Shown here: piece after piece, positions 13,201 to 20,000 of the stretch
Numbering within the stretch: position 1 is the stretch's first letter
How the letters are laid out: each line of letters begins with the position of its first letter
Origin: Actinoalloteichus caeruleus DSM 43889
Lineage (GTDB): Bacteria; Actinomycetota; Actinomycetes; Mycobacteriales; Pseudonocardiaceae
NCBI RefSeq assembly: GCF_000429185.2
Contig: NZ_AUBJ02000001.1
Location: forward strand, 1,178,001-1,242,000
Length of the DNA: 64,000 nucleotides
Direction of reading: 5' to 3'
Made by a program: the position numbers and the translations under genes
The notes under the pieces: generated by a model
What the model was told of the DNA's origin: nothing
The model's input: the letters and a program-made list of their open reading frames with translations, nothing else
The model's database searches: none

Positions 13201-16200
13201 TCCTCCCCGGTGATCTCGGGCAACGGGGTCAACTGCCCGACCCCGGCGGTGTGGACCACCGCCCGCACCGGACTGCCCCCGCTGTCCACCTCCGAGACCA
13301 ACTCGGCCAAGGCCTGCCGGTCGGTCACGTCGCACCGGAGGACCTCGACGTCCACACCGGTGGCGGCCAGTTCCTCCCGCAACTCCACCGCGCCGGGCGC
13401 GGAGGGGCCCCGACGGCTGGCCAGCACGACCCGGTCCACACCGGCGCTGGTGGCCCACCGGGCCACGTGCGTGGCCAACGCCCCGGTGCCCCCGGTGATC
13501 AGGATGGTGTCCCGCAGGGCCAGTGCCGCACCGGGCCGGGTGGCGGGCGCGTGGACCAGGCGGCGGGCCAGGACCCCGGTGGGACGCAGGGCGATCTGGT
13601 CCTCGGTGCCGGTCAGGACCGTGCTGATCCGGTCCAAGGCCCGGTCGTCGAGGGTGGGGGGCAGGTCGATCAGGCCGCCCCACCGGCCGGGTTGTTCCAG
13701 GCCGATGACCCGGCCCAGGCCCCAGATCTGGGCCTGGACGGGGCTGTGGAGGGGGTCGGACGGGCCGGTGGAGACCGCTCCGGTGGTCAGGCACCACACG
13801 GGGCTGGGCCAGTCGATGTCGTGCAGGGCCTGGGCCAGGGCCAGGGTGGTGATCAGTCCGGTGGGGATCTCGGGGAGTTCGGGCAGGCAGTCCTCGCTCA
13901 TGCCGAGCAGGGACAGGATCCCGGCTGGTTCGGGGTGCTCGGCCAGGACAGCACCGAGTTCCCGGGTGAACCCGGCCCGGTCCAGCCCCGACTCCCCCAC
14001 GAGCAGTGGCACGAAACGGGCTCCGCGCCGGGCCAACCCCGCCACGACCGGGTGATCCAGTTGATCCGACGAGCCGATGAGCAGCCAGGTGCCCGCCAGC
14101 TCGGATCGGGTGTTGACGCTCAACGGCCGCCAGTCCACGCCGTACCGCCACCCGTCGACGACGGACAGTTCGCGGTGTTCCCGCCGCCAGGACGACAGTT
14201 TCGGCAGCACCTCACGCAACGGCTGGTCGCCGTCGAGGTCCAGGCCGTCGGCCAAGCCGGACAGGTCGGAACGGTCGACGGCCTCCCAGAACCGCGCGTC
14301 CTCCTCGGTGAGCTGCCGGGCATCGGTCTCGCCGGACGGGGCGGTGACGACCGGCCAGTAGCGTTCGCGTTGGAACGGGTAGGTCGGCAGGTCCACCCGC
14401 CCCGCACCCGTCCCCACGAAACAGGCACCCCAGTCCACGGGCATGCCCGTCACCCACAACGACGCCAACGCCCCCACCACCGTCTCCGGTTCGGGGCGGT
14501 CCCGGCGCAACACCGGAACGAACACACCCTCGGGGGCGCAGTCCTGCCCCATCGCCGAGAGCACCCCGTCCGGACCCAACTCCAGGAACCGGGACACCCC
14601 CACCCCGTCCAGCGCGGCCATGCCCTCGGCGAACCGGACGGTCTCCCGGACCTGCCGTACCCAGTACTCCGGGTCACACCACCCAGTCCCGGCCAGTGCA
14701 CCGGTCACCGTGGACACCACCGGCAGCACCGGCTCCCGGAACACCACCGAGGAGAGCACCGCCCGGTACTCCGCCAGCATCGGGTCCATCAACTCGGAGT
14801 GGAAGGCATGGCTGACCCGCAACCACCGCACCCGGCGGTCACCCAACCGGTCCACCACCCCGGCCACCGCCGAGCGCTCACCGGAGAGCACCACCGCCGT
14901 CGGGCCGTTCACCGCCGCCAGCGACACCCCCGCCCCCACCAACAGGGGAATGACCTCGTCCTCGGTGGCCTCCACCGCCACCATCGCCCCACCCTCGGGT
15001 AGGGCCTGCATCAACCGGCCCCGTGCCGCCACCACCCGAGCGGCATCGGGCAGGTCCCACACCCCGGCCACGTGCGCCGCGGCCAGCTCCCCGATGGAAT
15101 GACCCAGCAGGGAGTCCGGGACCACCCCCCAGGACTCGATCAACCGGAACAGGGCCACCTGCAGGGCGAACAACCCCGCCTGGGCGTACACCGTCTGATC
15201 CAGGACCCCAGCACCATCGTCGTCGTGGAAGACGGTGTTACGGATCGGTCGGTCGAGGTGCCGGTCGAGTTCGGCGCACACCGCGTCGAAGGCCTCGGCG
15301 AACACCGGGAACGCCTCGGCCAGCTCCCGGCCCATTCCGGGGCGTTGCGAGCCCTGACCGGTGAACAACACCGCGGACTTGCCCGGGGCGACCACCCCGC
15401 GCACCACCGACGGGCCGGACAGGTCGGACAGCGCCGACGGGTCGAGCACGACCGCCCGGTGGCTGAGCGCCGCCCGGGTCGTCGCGAGGGACGCCCCGAT
15501 GTCGAGCTGCCCGGCATCCGAGCTCTCCCAGAGCTGGGCGAGTCGGGTGGTCTGCGCGGTCAGGGCCTCATCCGACTTCGCCGAGAGCACCCAGGGCACG
15601 ACCGGCAGCGCCCTGGTCGCGGTCTCCGCCTCGACCACCGCCGGCGGAGCCGACTCCAGGATCACGTGAGCGTTGGTGCCGCTGATCCCGAACGAGGACA
15701 CCCCAGCACGCCTCGGCTCCCCCGTCTCCGGCCACGGGACCGGGTCGGTGAGCAGGGACACCGACCCCGCGGTCCAGTCCACCTCGGACGAGGGCGTCTC
15801 GGCGTGCAGGGTTCTCGGCAGGGTGCCGTGGCGCAACGCCAGCACCATCTTCATGACACCGGCGATGCCCGCCGCGGCCTGGGTGTGGCCGATGTTGGAC
15901 TTCACCGAACCCAGCCACAGCGGGCGTTCCCGGTTCCTGCCGTAGGTGGCGAGCAGCGCCTGCGCCTCGATCGGGTCACCCAACGCGGTCCCGGTGCCGT
16001 GCCCCTCCACGGCGTCGACCTGGTCGACGCTCAGCCGGGCGTTGGCCAGGGCCTGGCGGATCACCCGCTGCTGTGAGGGACCGTTCGGCGCGGTCAGCCC
16101 GTTGGACGCACCGTCGGAGTTCACCGCGGAGCCGCGCAGGACGGCCAGGACGGGGTGGCCGTTGGCCACGGCGTCGGACAGCCGCTCGACGAGCACCACA

Positions 16201-17015
16201 CCCGCGCCCTCACCCATGCCCATGCCGTCCGCACCGTCGGCGTAGGCCTTGCAGCGGCCGTCCGAGGCGAGACCGCGCTGACGCGCGAACTCGAGGATGC
16301 CGCCCGGGCCCGCCATGACGGTGACCCCGCCGGCGAGGGCCATCTCGCACTCGCCAGCCCGCAGGGCCTGCGCGGCGAGGTGCAGTGCCACGAGGGAGGA
16401 CGAGCACGCCGTATCGATGGTGACAGCGGGGCCGTCCAGGTCGAAGGTGTAGGCGATCCGCCCGGAGAGGACGGAGGTCACGTTGCCGGTCAGGACGTGC
16501 CCCTCGGAGCCCGACGCCCCCTCCGGCATGCCGTACCCCTGGGTGGAGGCACCGACGAAGACCCCGGTCGTGCTACCACGCACCGCGTCCATCGGGATAC
16601 CCGCGCGCTCGAAGGCCTCCCAGGATGTCTCCAACAGCAGCCGCTGCTGGGGATCCATCGCGACGGCCTCGCGGGGGGAGATCCCGAAGAAGCCGGGGTC
16701 GAAGTCCGTCGCGTCGTAGAGGAAACCGCCTTCCACCGCGTACGTCTTGCCCGGCTTGCCCGGCTCGGGGTCGTACAACGCCTCGAGGTCCCACCCCCGG
16801 TCGACGGGGAACCCGGAGACCGCGTCGGTGCCGTCGGAGAGCAGCCGCCACAGTTCCTCCGGGGTGGTGACGCCCCCCGGGTAGCGGCAGCTCATCGCGA
16901 CGATCGCGATGGACTCCGGCGCCTTCTCCGACGCGGCCCGCAGCCGTTGACGGGTCTGCTGGAGCTCGGCGACCACGCGCGTCAGGTAATCGCGAAGTTT
17001 CTGTTCATCCGCCAT
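1..17015 (-). CDS. PKS-D: modular type I polyketide synthase, 3'-truncated by the window edge
   Basis: 5671 codons are visible from the ATG at 17015 (MADEQKLRDYLTRVVAELQQ: coiled-coil docking domain matching the tail of PKS-C). The frame stays open to position 1. Four KS active-site codons, checked at residues about 204, 1717, 3733 and 5440, are all in this frame. Order: D1 KS-AT-KR-ACP; D2 KS-AT-DH-ER-KR-ACP; D3 KS-AT-DH-KR-ACP; D4 KS (partial). All complete ATs have HAFH (malonyl). D2 holds the only ER in the window. No TE is reached, so at least the rest of D4 lies downstream. Confidence 0.96.
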   Translation of the reverse strand, partial: MADEQKLRDYLTRVVAELQQTRQRLRAASEKAPESIAIVAMSCRYPGGVTTPEELWRLLSDGTDAVSGFPVDRGWDLEALYDPEPGKPGKTYAVEGGFLYDATDFDPGFFGISPREAVAMDPQQRLLLETSWEAFERAGIPMDAVRGSTTGVFVGASTQGYGMPEGASGSEGHVLTGNVTSVLSGRIAYTFDLDGPAVTIDTACSSSLVALHLAAQALRAGECEMALAGGVTVMAGPGGILEFARQRGLASDGRCKAYADGADGMGMGEGAGVVLVERLSDAVANGHPVLAVLRGSAVNSDGASNGLTAPNGPSQQRVIRQALANARLSVDQVDAVEGHGTGTALGDPIEAQALLATYGRNRERPLWLGSVKSNIGHTQAAAGIAGVMKMVLALRHGTLPRTLHAETPSSEVDWTAGSVSLLTDPVPWPETGEPRRAGVSSFGISGTNAHVILESAPPAVVEAETATRALPVVPWVLSAKSDEALTAQTTRLAQLWESSDAGQLDIGASLATTRAALSHRAVVLDPSALSDLSGPSVVRGVVAPGKSAVLFTGQGSQRPGMGRELAEAFPVFAEAFDAVCAELDRHLDRPIRNTVFHDDDGAGVLDQTVYAQAGLFALQVALFRLIESWGVVPDSLLGHSIGELAAAHVAGVWDLPDAARVVAARGRLMQALPEGGAMVAVEATEDEVIPLLVGAGVSLAAVNGPTAVVLSGERSAVAGVVDRLGDRRVRWLRVSHAFHSELMDPMLAEYRAVLSSVVFREPVLPVVSTVTGALAGTGWCDPEYWVRQVRETVRFAEGMAALDGVGVSRFLELGPDGVLSAMGQDCAPEGVFVPVLRRDRPEPETVVGALASLWVTGMPVDWGACFVGTGAGRVDLPTYPFQRERYWPVVTAPSGETDARQLTEEDARFWEAVDRSDLSGLADGLDLDGDQPLREVLPKLSSWRREHRELSVVDGWRYGVDWRPLSVNTRSELAGTWLLIGSSDQLDHPVVAGLARRGARFVPLLVGESGLDRAGFTRELGAVLAEHPEPAGILSLLGMSEDCLPELPEIPTGLITTLALAQALHDIDWPSPVWCLTTGAVSTGPSDPLHSPVQAQIWGLGRVIGLEQPGRWGGLIDLPPTLDDRALDRISTVLTGTEDQIALRPTGVLARRLVHAPATRPGAALALRDTILITGGTGALATHVARWATSAGVDRVVLASRRGPSAPGAVELREELAATGVDVEVLRCDVTDRQALAELVSEVDSGGSPVRAVVHTAGVGQLTPLPEITGEEFVHVLRAKVLGAANLDAVFAGRELDAFVLFSSIASIWGSGGQGAYAAANAYLDAVAVRRRQRGLVATAVAWGPWAEGGMAEGAAGEHLLRHGLPAMPAELAVVGLRQAVVEGDAVVAVAEVEWERFAPAYAASRVWPLIGELPVAVAALERVGGGEPDEEQSSVLRARLVGMGVEEQRRLLVELVRSEAAGVLGHASVEGVESGQAFREMGFDSLTAVELRGRLTAVTGLSLPATLVFDYPTPEVLAQGLRDIVFGADPVDVPVAPPRDADDEPIAIVAMSCRYPGGVSSPEDLWRLVADGTDAVGEFPTDRGWDVERLYDEDPDQPGTTYCREGGFLDGATRFDPDFFGISPREALAMDPQQRILLEATWEVFERAGIDPVTADGSTTGVFVGTNGQDYPSLLAMSPDALEGYLGTGNAASVVSGRVSYTFGLQGPAVTVDTACSSSLVALHLAARALRAGECSMALAGGVTVMATPSTFVDFSRQRGLAPDGRCKSFGEAADGTGWAEGVGVLLVERLSDARRLGHPVLAVLRGSAVNSDGASNGLTAPNGPSQQRVIRQALADAGLSPTQVDAVEAHGTGTVLGDPIEAQAVLASYGQDRDEDRPLWLGSLKSNIGHAQAAAGVGGVIKMVMAMRHGMLPRSLHIDAPTSHVDWSSGAVALLTEQVPWPETGEPRRAAVSAFGVSGTNAHVIVESPPREAEKPRAEAPAPPVVPWLLSAKSPAALADQARRLLAHVQDQDQEPDRVDVAYSLATSRAALPHRAVVFDEADLADLDTSPGVVRGVASDGRVAFLFSGQGAQRATMGRGLFEAYPTYADAFDAVCAELDRHLDRPVRDVVFEGGDLIDQTVHAQAGLFAVEVALFRLLESWGVTPDLVLGHSIGELAAAHVAGAMSLTDAAELVAARGALMQALPGGGAMVSLRASESEVAPLLSDRVSLAAVNGPGTVVLSGDDDAVADVVSRFPDRKSTRLRVSHAFHSAHMDGMLDDFRAVAGRLTLTEPTIPVVSTLTGGVVTDELRDPEHWVRQVREPVRFAEGMATLRDQAVTTFLELGPDGALAALAGVDTPVIPLLRRGREEPRAVVTALAELHVRGGAVDWGTFFAGVDARRVDLPTYAFQHERFWPAGTAIWAGDASAFGLRSADHALLGAAMTLADSDGLVLTGRLSTRSHPWLADHVVLGSVLLPGTAFVELALHAGQRVGCGLLEELTLHAPLVLDEHGGAAVQVTVGAPDGAGRRPVRVSSSATDDEDQWRQHATGVLAPLAAHVAEGLQEWPPAGAEPVDVDDFYTGLAAAGFEYGPAFRGVRAAWRRGDGVDAQVFAEVALPEDVSVERFGIHPALLDAALHPLSLAGSGQWGLPFAWSGVRLTAVGATAARVRITPGGSGVSVTVADVAGEPLATVDSLALRPPQGQPEPAGPTDDALLRVAWPPLPLPDGAADKRVVVLGDPAWLAPLGLPAHGGLAELTTVPDVVVVTVEAAGTDQVSAVHDSSRALLRLVREWLTDDRFAAARLAVVTRGGAGPDGASDLAGAAAWGLLRSAQTENPGRLVLVDVDTHPATPASVIAALSTGEPQVAVREGEALVPRLRRASTTGALRAPAATPWRLDTTGAGTIDALALVPVREATEPPSGGMVRVGVRAAGVNFRDVLIALGMYPGDATMGIEGAGVVLDVGPDVTGLAPGDRVMGLLTGGFGPVALTDHRMLARIPDGWSFTDAAATPVAFMTAYYALVDLAGVRAGERVLVHAAAGGVGMAAVRLAHHLGAEVFATASPGKWPVVRELGVDDDHLSSSRTVEFERKFRDNSGGDGVDVVLNSLTGEFLDASLRLLADGGRFVEMGKTDPRDPDGVSYRAFDLVEAGPERIGQLLAEVLALFERGALRPLPVRTWDVRRAPEAFRYLAKARHVGKVVLTVPAPEPHHGTVLVTGATGALGGLVARHLVTEHHVPSLLLAGRRGADAPGMAELADELRATGAQVTLAACDVADRDALAELLAGIPAEQPLTGVVHAAGLLDDGVVTALTPDRLDAVLRPKVDAAWHLHELTAHLDLSLFVLFSSVAGVFGAPGQANYAAANAVLDGLAELRGARGLVATSAAWGPWSAGGGMMGELADGDSGRVARSGIVPLTRDRGLALLDAAVLGPHPAVVPVGLDVPALRGRASSGGLQPVLHELARVDSRRRAETSDDSALARRLTGLPPAERDRAVLDLVRGHVAAVLGHPSPEAIDVTRPFSELGFDSLTAVELRNRLGAATGARLPATLVFDHPTPAVLAGFVLAELLGAAPVTDEETPAPVHVDEPIAIVGMSCRFPGGVESPDDLWRLVLAGRDAVGPLPTDRGWRLDLPDGLEIPALQGGFLSGAGDFDAGFFGISPREALAMDPQQRLLLEATWESLEHAGIGPSGLRGSRTGVFAGTAYSSYGSGMMSTEQMRGHALTGTATSVISGRIAYSFGFEGPAVSVDTACSSSLVALHLAAQALRAGECTLALAGGVTVMTNAGVYAEFGTQQGLALDGRCKAFSEAADGTGWAEGAGMLVLERLSDARRNGHRVLAVVRGSAVNSDGASNGLTAPNGPSQQRVIRQALANARLSASEVDVVEAHGTGTALGDPIEAQALLATYGQDRPVDRPLWLGSIKSNIGHTQAAAGVAGLVKMVMALRHGVLPRTLHVDEPSTRVDWDAGAVSLLTEQRTWPETGRPRRAAVSSFGISGTNAHVLLEAWSEDPDRSEAVAPAPVVPWVLSARSAEALTAQAARLLTHVEDSGSDLVDVGYSLAATRSALPHRAVVLDRADLEDLATAPRAVRGVAEPGRLGLLFSGQGAQRSGMGRGLYEVYPTFAEAFDATCAELDKHLDRPLAPLVFGGGPLLDQTEYTQAGLFALEVALYRLVESWGVTADFLLGHSVGEIAAAHVAGVFSLADACRLVATRGRLMAVLPPGGAMVSLAATEDEVRPALDDRVAIAAVNAPGTLVLSGDEDAVDEVLTRFEGRRNRRLRVSHAFHSPRMDPVLAELRTVVSELAFAEPRLPLVSTVTGHVADTEVRDPEYWVRQVRETVRFSDALRSLDDLGVTTFLELGPDGGLAALGTDTLPGAVFAPALRRGRDEPETLVTGLATTHVHGRDVDWAAYFAGSGARRTDLPTYAFQHERYWLSAAEHPAGAVTSAGLGDVDHPLLGADVELAGAGERVFTGVLAVSAHPWLADHSVHGVAAVPTALLADLLLHVGHQVGAPRLADVTVERPLVVPESGSVRFQLAVRATGEDGDRRAELHSYRNDEWVRHATATLTGESDTPEVALADWPPPGAVPVSLDDHYERLADVGVAHGPLFRGLRAAWRPAGDETTVLVEVTLPEDTPVEGFTVHPALLDAAAQGSRLLGGDLDALPLDWTGVSAHAVGARALRVRISRRDQGFSLFAADDTGLPVVTVDQVTSATPVPEELLAASPADGTGAALHEVGWSPRSATDGDEDLVWAVLGDGTPLPTSAAGRHADLADLAARETIPDVVVTSVTTPGAAVVGATHDAVSALLGTLREWLADDRLRAARLVVLTRGAVATTPEADITDLPAAAAWGLVRSAQTENPGRLVLVDLGVDGDAERLPAVLASGEPQVAIRDGQLLVPRLVTSTAESVVPETRHGTVLVTGAGGALATLVARHLAMSGVPNLLLVSRRGTSAPGTVELLADLRELGTTAQVVACDVADRDALAGALERVPAERPLTGVVHTAGVLADGMLASLDAERVSAVLRPKVDGAWNLHELTRDLDLSLFTVFSSASGVLGALGQANYAAANAFLDGLAQHRRASGLPARSLAWGPWADGGMAGRLADAEATRMARAGLPPLSVEQGLALLDAAATVDRAALVPARLDLPALRARAAVEPLPPLFGELVPVAAGRRRAGTASGSSLTRRLAATPQEERATVVLDLVRDQAAAVLGHGTAQAVEVTRAFAEMGFDSLTAVEFRNRLDAATGARLPATLVFDYPTPVALAEFLLAELLGTTPRAADDTPVPARPDEPIAIIGMSCRFPGGVSSPEEFWRLLTEGTDAIGPFPGDRGWDLGRLHADDGPGTSPVREGGFLYDAPEFDAGFFGISPREALAMDPQQRLLLEATWESLEHAGIDPAGLRGSRTGVFAGTNGQDYVGLVLGSSDSGEGHLATGNNASIISGRVAYSFGFEGPAVSVDTACSSSLVALHLAAQALRAGECTLALAGGVTVMSTPGAFLELGAQGALSADGRCKAFGEGADGAGWSEGVGMLLVERLSDARRHGRRVLAVLRGSAVNQDGASNGLTAPNGPSQQRVIRHALANAGLATRDVDVVEAHGTGTALGDPIEAQAVLATYGQDRERPLLLGSVKSNIGHTQAAAGVAGVMKMVLALQHGALPRTLHADPRSSRVDWSAGDVDLLTEQVPWPDTARPR
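1214..6320 (-). other. Module D3: KS-AT(malonyl)-DH-KR-ACP
   Basis: [31 protein letters not shown]. The DH (about 3750-3020) reads HSVHGVAAVP, which fits HxxxGxxxxP but with PTALLADLL after it where the others have PGTAFVEL; second motif LLDAAAQ. The KR reads VLADG instead of VLDDG and TGAGGALA at the cofactor loop; catalytic SSA/NYAAAN intact. No ER. It predicts a double bond, somewhat less certain than in the other DH modules. Confidence 0.85.
6321..12390 (-). other. Module D2: KS-AT(malonyl)-DH-ER-KR(B)-ACP (fully reducing)
   Basis: AT: GHSIGE, HAFHSAHMDG. DH (about 9820-8980): HVVLGSVLLP and LLDAALHP. ER (about 8320-7460): AAGVNFRDVLIALGMYPG and the NADPH motif HAAAGGVGMAA. KR (about 7440-6850): LLDD and APGQANYAAAN. 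ACP near 6510-6370. It predicts a saturated methylene. The AT is a divergent malonyl type resembling AT-a of A2. Confidence 0.9.
12475..14000 (-). repeat. KR-ACP block of D1, near-identical to A3 (about 51192-52720)
   Basis: About 1.5 kb matches with only scattered single-base differences (for example GCG versus ACG codons near 12860 and 51579). Identity stops abruptly at 14000/52720, is lost for about 130 bp, then resumes to about 14290/53010. The copies are about 38.7 kb apart, in different genes. Confidence 0.88.
14432..15372 (-). repeat. Malonyl-AT cassette, D1 copy of a seven-copy near-identical family
   Basis: About 0.9 kb covering the AT core. Other copies, approximately: C3 28400-29350, C2 33265-34205, C1 38145-39080, B1 48115-49040, A3 53150-54080, A2 AT-b 57530-58470. 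Long runs are identical between copies (for example the stretch encoding [20 protein letters not shown]). Local variants, such as the extra Leu codon in C1 and D1 or [11 protein letters not shown] in place of [11 protein letters not shown] in C2 and A3, are shuffled between copies. Confidence 0.85.
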
Positions 17016-17025
17016 GGAAACGCCG

Positions 17026-17029
17026 CTCC
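17026..17029 (-). promoter_or_regulatory. Short ribosome-binding site of PKS-D
   Basis: GGAG on the minus strand, 10 nt before the ATG at 17015, in the 27-nt C/D gap. It is weaker than the PKS-C site. The gap has no room for a terminator or promoter, so C and D are probably co-transcribed. Confidence 0.55.
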
Positions 17030-17042
17030 AGTCCGAGGTGAG

Positions 17043-20000
17043 TCACGAGATCCCCAGGTCCTTGTCAATCAGGTCGAACAGTTCGGCGTTGGTCGCGGAA
17101 CTGAGCTGTTCCGCGACCTCCGCACCGGCCGCCGGCCGCCCACGCGTCGCTCCGAGTCGGGACAGCAGCGACTCGAGCCGCATCACGATCCGGACGCGGT
17201 CGACGTCGTCGGGTGCGCGTTCGGTGAGCGCGGCCTCCAGCCGGTCGAACTCGCCGGTGTCGGGCAGGTCAGGTGCCGCCTGTTCCTGCAGGACCTCCGC
17301 CTTGAGGTACGCGGCGAGCGCCGTCGGTGTGGGGTGGTCGAACACGAGCGTGGCGGGGAGCTTCAACCCGGTCGCGCCGTTGAGCCGGTTGCGCAGCTCG
17401 ACGGCCGTGACCGAGTCGAAGCCGACCTCGCGGAACGCGCGGCCGGACTCGATCTCCTCGGCCGAGGCGTGGTCGAGGACGGCGGCGGCGTGCGCCCGGA
17501 CGAGGTTCAGCACGACCTGCTCGCGGTCGCCGTCGGGCAGCGCGGCCAGTTCCGCCCGCAACGCGCTGGGCGCCTCGGCCACGTCCACGCCCTCCGCTGC
17601 GTCGACCTCGGCGAGCTGGCGCACCTCCGGGATGTCGTCGATGAGCGGCCGCGACCGCGCCGAGGTGAAGATCGGGACGAAGCGCGGCCACTCGACGTCG
17701 GCGATCGCGACCAGCGCGTCGTCGTGGTCCAGGGCCAGGCCGAGGGCGAGGACGGCCTGTTCCGGTGCGAGCAGCGGGACGCCCTGGCGGCGGAGCCGCT
17801 GCTCGGTCTCCTCGTCACGAACCATGCCGCCGGCCGCCCACGGCCCCCAGGCCACCGACAGCACGGGCACGCCCTGCGACCGGCGCTGCCTGGCGAGTGC
17901 GTCCAGGTAGGCGTTGGCGGCCGCGTAGGCCCCGTGGTCGCCGACACCCCAGACGGCCGCGATCGAGGAGAAGTACACCACCGCGTCGAGCTGCTCCGGG
18001 TCGAGGAGTTCGTCGAGGTGCCGCGCGCCGGCGACCTTGGCGGTGGCGACGTAGCCGAACTCGGGCACCGTGGTGCTCGCGATGGGTGCGAGGGCGCCGA
18101 GACCGGCGGTGTGCATGACGGCGCGGATCGGGTCACCCGCCCGGTCGAGCCGGGTGACGAGGTCGGCGACGCTGTCCCGGTCGACGACGTCACAGGCCTC
18201 GACGGTGACCCGGCTACCCAGTCCGGTGAGTTCGTCGACCAGGTCGCCGACCCCGGGGGCGTCCCCGCCGCTGCGGCTCACCAGCACGAGGTGCTCCGCG
18301 CCGTTGCGGGCCAGCCACCTGGCGACCTGACCTCCGAGCGCGCCCGTGCCCCCGGTGACGAGGACCGTCCCGGTCGGTTTCCACGCACGCGTTGGTTTGG
18401 ACGCCCCGAGCGGGGCGGGGGTCAGGCGGCTCGCGAAGACGCCGCCCTTCCTGATCGCGACCTGGTCCTCGCCGCCGGTCTGCGCGACCACGGCGGCGAG
18501 TCGTGCCAGCGCCGCCGGGTCCACCGCCTCGGGGAGGTCCACGAGGCCACCCCACCGTTCGGGGAGTTCCAGTGCGGCCACCCGGGCCATTCCCCAGGTC
18601 TGGGCCTGTTGCGGGTTCGCGAGGAAGTCGGCGTCGTAGATCGATACGGCGGATCGGGTGGCGAACCAGAGGGGGGCGGCCAGGCCCGCCTCGACCGTGG
18701 CCTGCACGAGGTTCAGGCAGCCGAGCAGCCCGGCGGGCAGGTGGGTGTGCATCGAGTGCGGCTGCTCGTCGAGCGACAGCAGCGACAGGACGCCGGCCAC
18801 CTCGGGGCCGTCGTCGAGCAGGGCTTCCAGGCGCTCGGCGATGGTCTGCGGATCCTCGCGGCTCGAGTCGATCGACAGCACCCGGGGGGTCGCGCCGTGG
18901 TCGGCCAGGGTGGTCGCGCAGGCGGCGAGGAGGTCCTGGTCCGCGAAGCCCGCGGGGACCGCGAGCACCCAGGCCCCGGTCAACGGGGCGGCGGTCGCGA
19001 TCGTGACCGGCTTCCACTCGACGCGGTACCGCCAGGTGTCCATCCCGCTCCGCGTGTCACGGCGACGACGCCAGGTGGACAGCGCTGGGAGGACGGCCCC
19101 GAGCGCCTCCTCCGCGTCGTCGTCGAGGTCGAGGGCGCCGACGAGCGCGGCCGTGTCGGCGCGTTCCACCGCCTCCCAGAAGTCGGAGTCGGCGCCGGAC
19201 ACCTGGGCGTCCCGCCGCCCGTCGCCCTCCGGCCAGAAGCGTTGGTGTTGGAAGGCGTACGTGGGCAGGTCCACCACACGGGCACCGGAGAACACCGCCG
19301 ACCAGTCCACCCCCACCCCGTGCACATGCGCCCGAGCCACCGACCGCAGGAACCGCACCGACTCCCGCTCACCCCGCCGCAACGTCTCCACCGCCACCAC
19401 ACCCTCGTGCTCCTGCACACCCACCACCAACACCGGATGCGGACTGACCTCCACGAACACCCCATGCCCGTCCGCCACCGCCGAGGACACCGCCCCCGCG
19501 AACTCCACCGTCGACCGCAGGTTCCGGAACCAGTACCCGGCGTCCAACGCCGAACCCTCCACCACACCCCCGGTCACCGTCGAGTACAACGGCACCTCGC
19601 ACACCCCCGGCTCCACCGCCGCCAGCACCTCAGCCAGCTCGGCCTCCAACCGGTCCACCTGAGCCGAGTGCGAGGCGTAGTCCACCGCCACCCGCCGGGC
19701 CCGCACCCCCTCGGCCTCACACCGCGACACCAACGCCTCCAACGCCTCCGGAGTCCCCGACACCACCACCGAGTCCGGACCGTTGATCGCCGCCACCGAC
19801 AGCTCCCGCCCCAACCAGGGCGTCACCCTCTCCGCCGAGCAGGCCACCGACAGCATCCCGCCGGCACCGGCCAACGCCCGCAACGCCCTGCTGCGCAGGG
19901 CCACCACCCGGGCGCCATCCGACAACGACAGGGCCCCGGCGACCACGGCCGCGGCGATCTCACCCTGGGAATGGCCCACGACCGCGACCGGTTCCACCCC

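Larger units (their letters stand above)
12391..17015 (-). other. Module D1: docking-KS-AT(malonyl)-KR(A1)-ACP
   Basis: KS: IDTACSSS, EGHGTGT, KSNIGHT. AT about 15370-14430 (GHSIGE, HAFH), a cassette copy with the extra Leu codon also present in C1. [19 protein letters not shown] (A1-type). ACP near 12580-12470. It predicts an L-hydroxyl. From 14000 down to about 12475 the DNA matches module A3 almost exactly. Confidence 0.9.
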
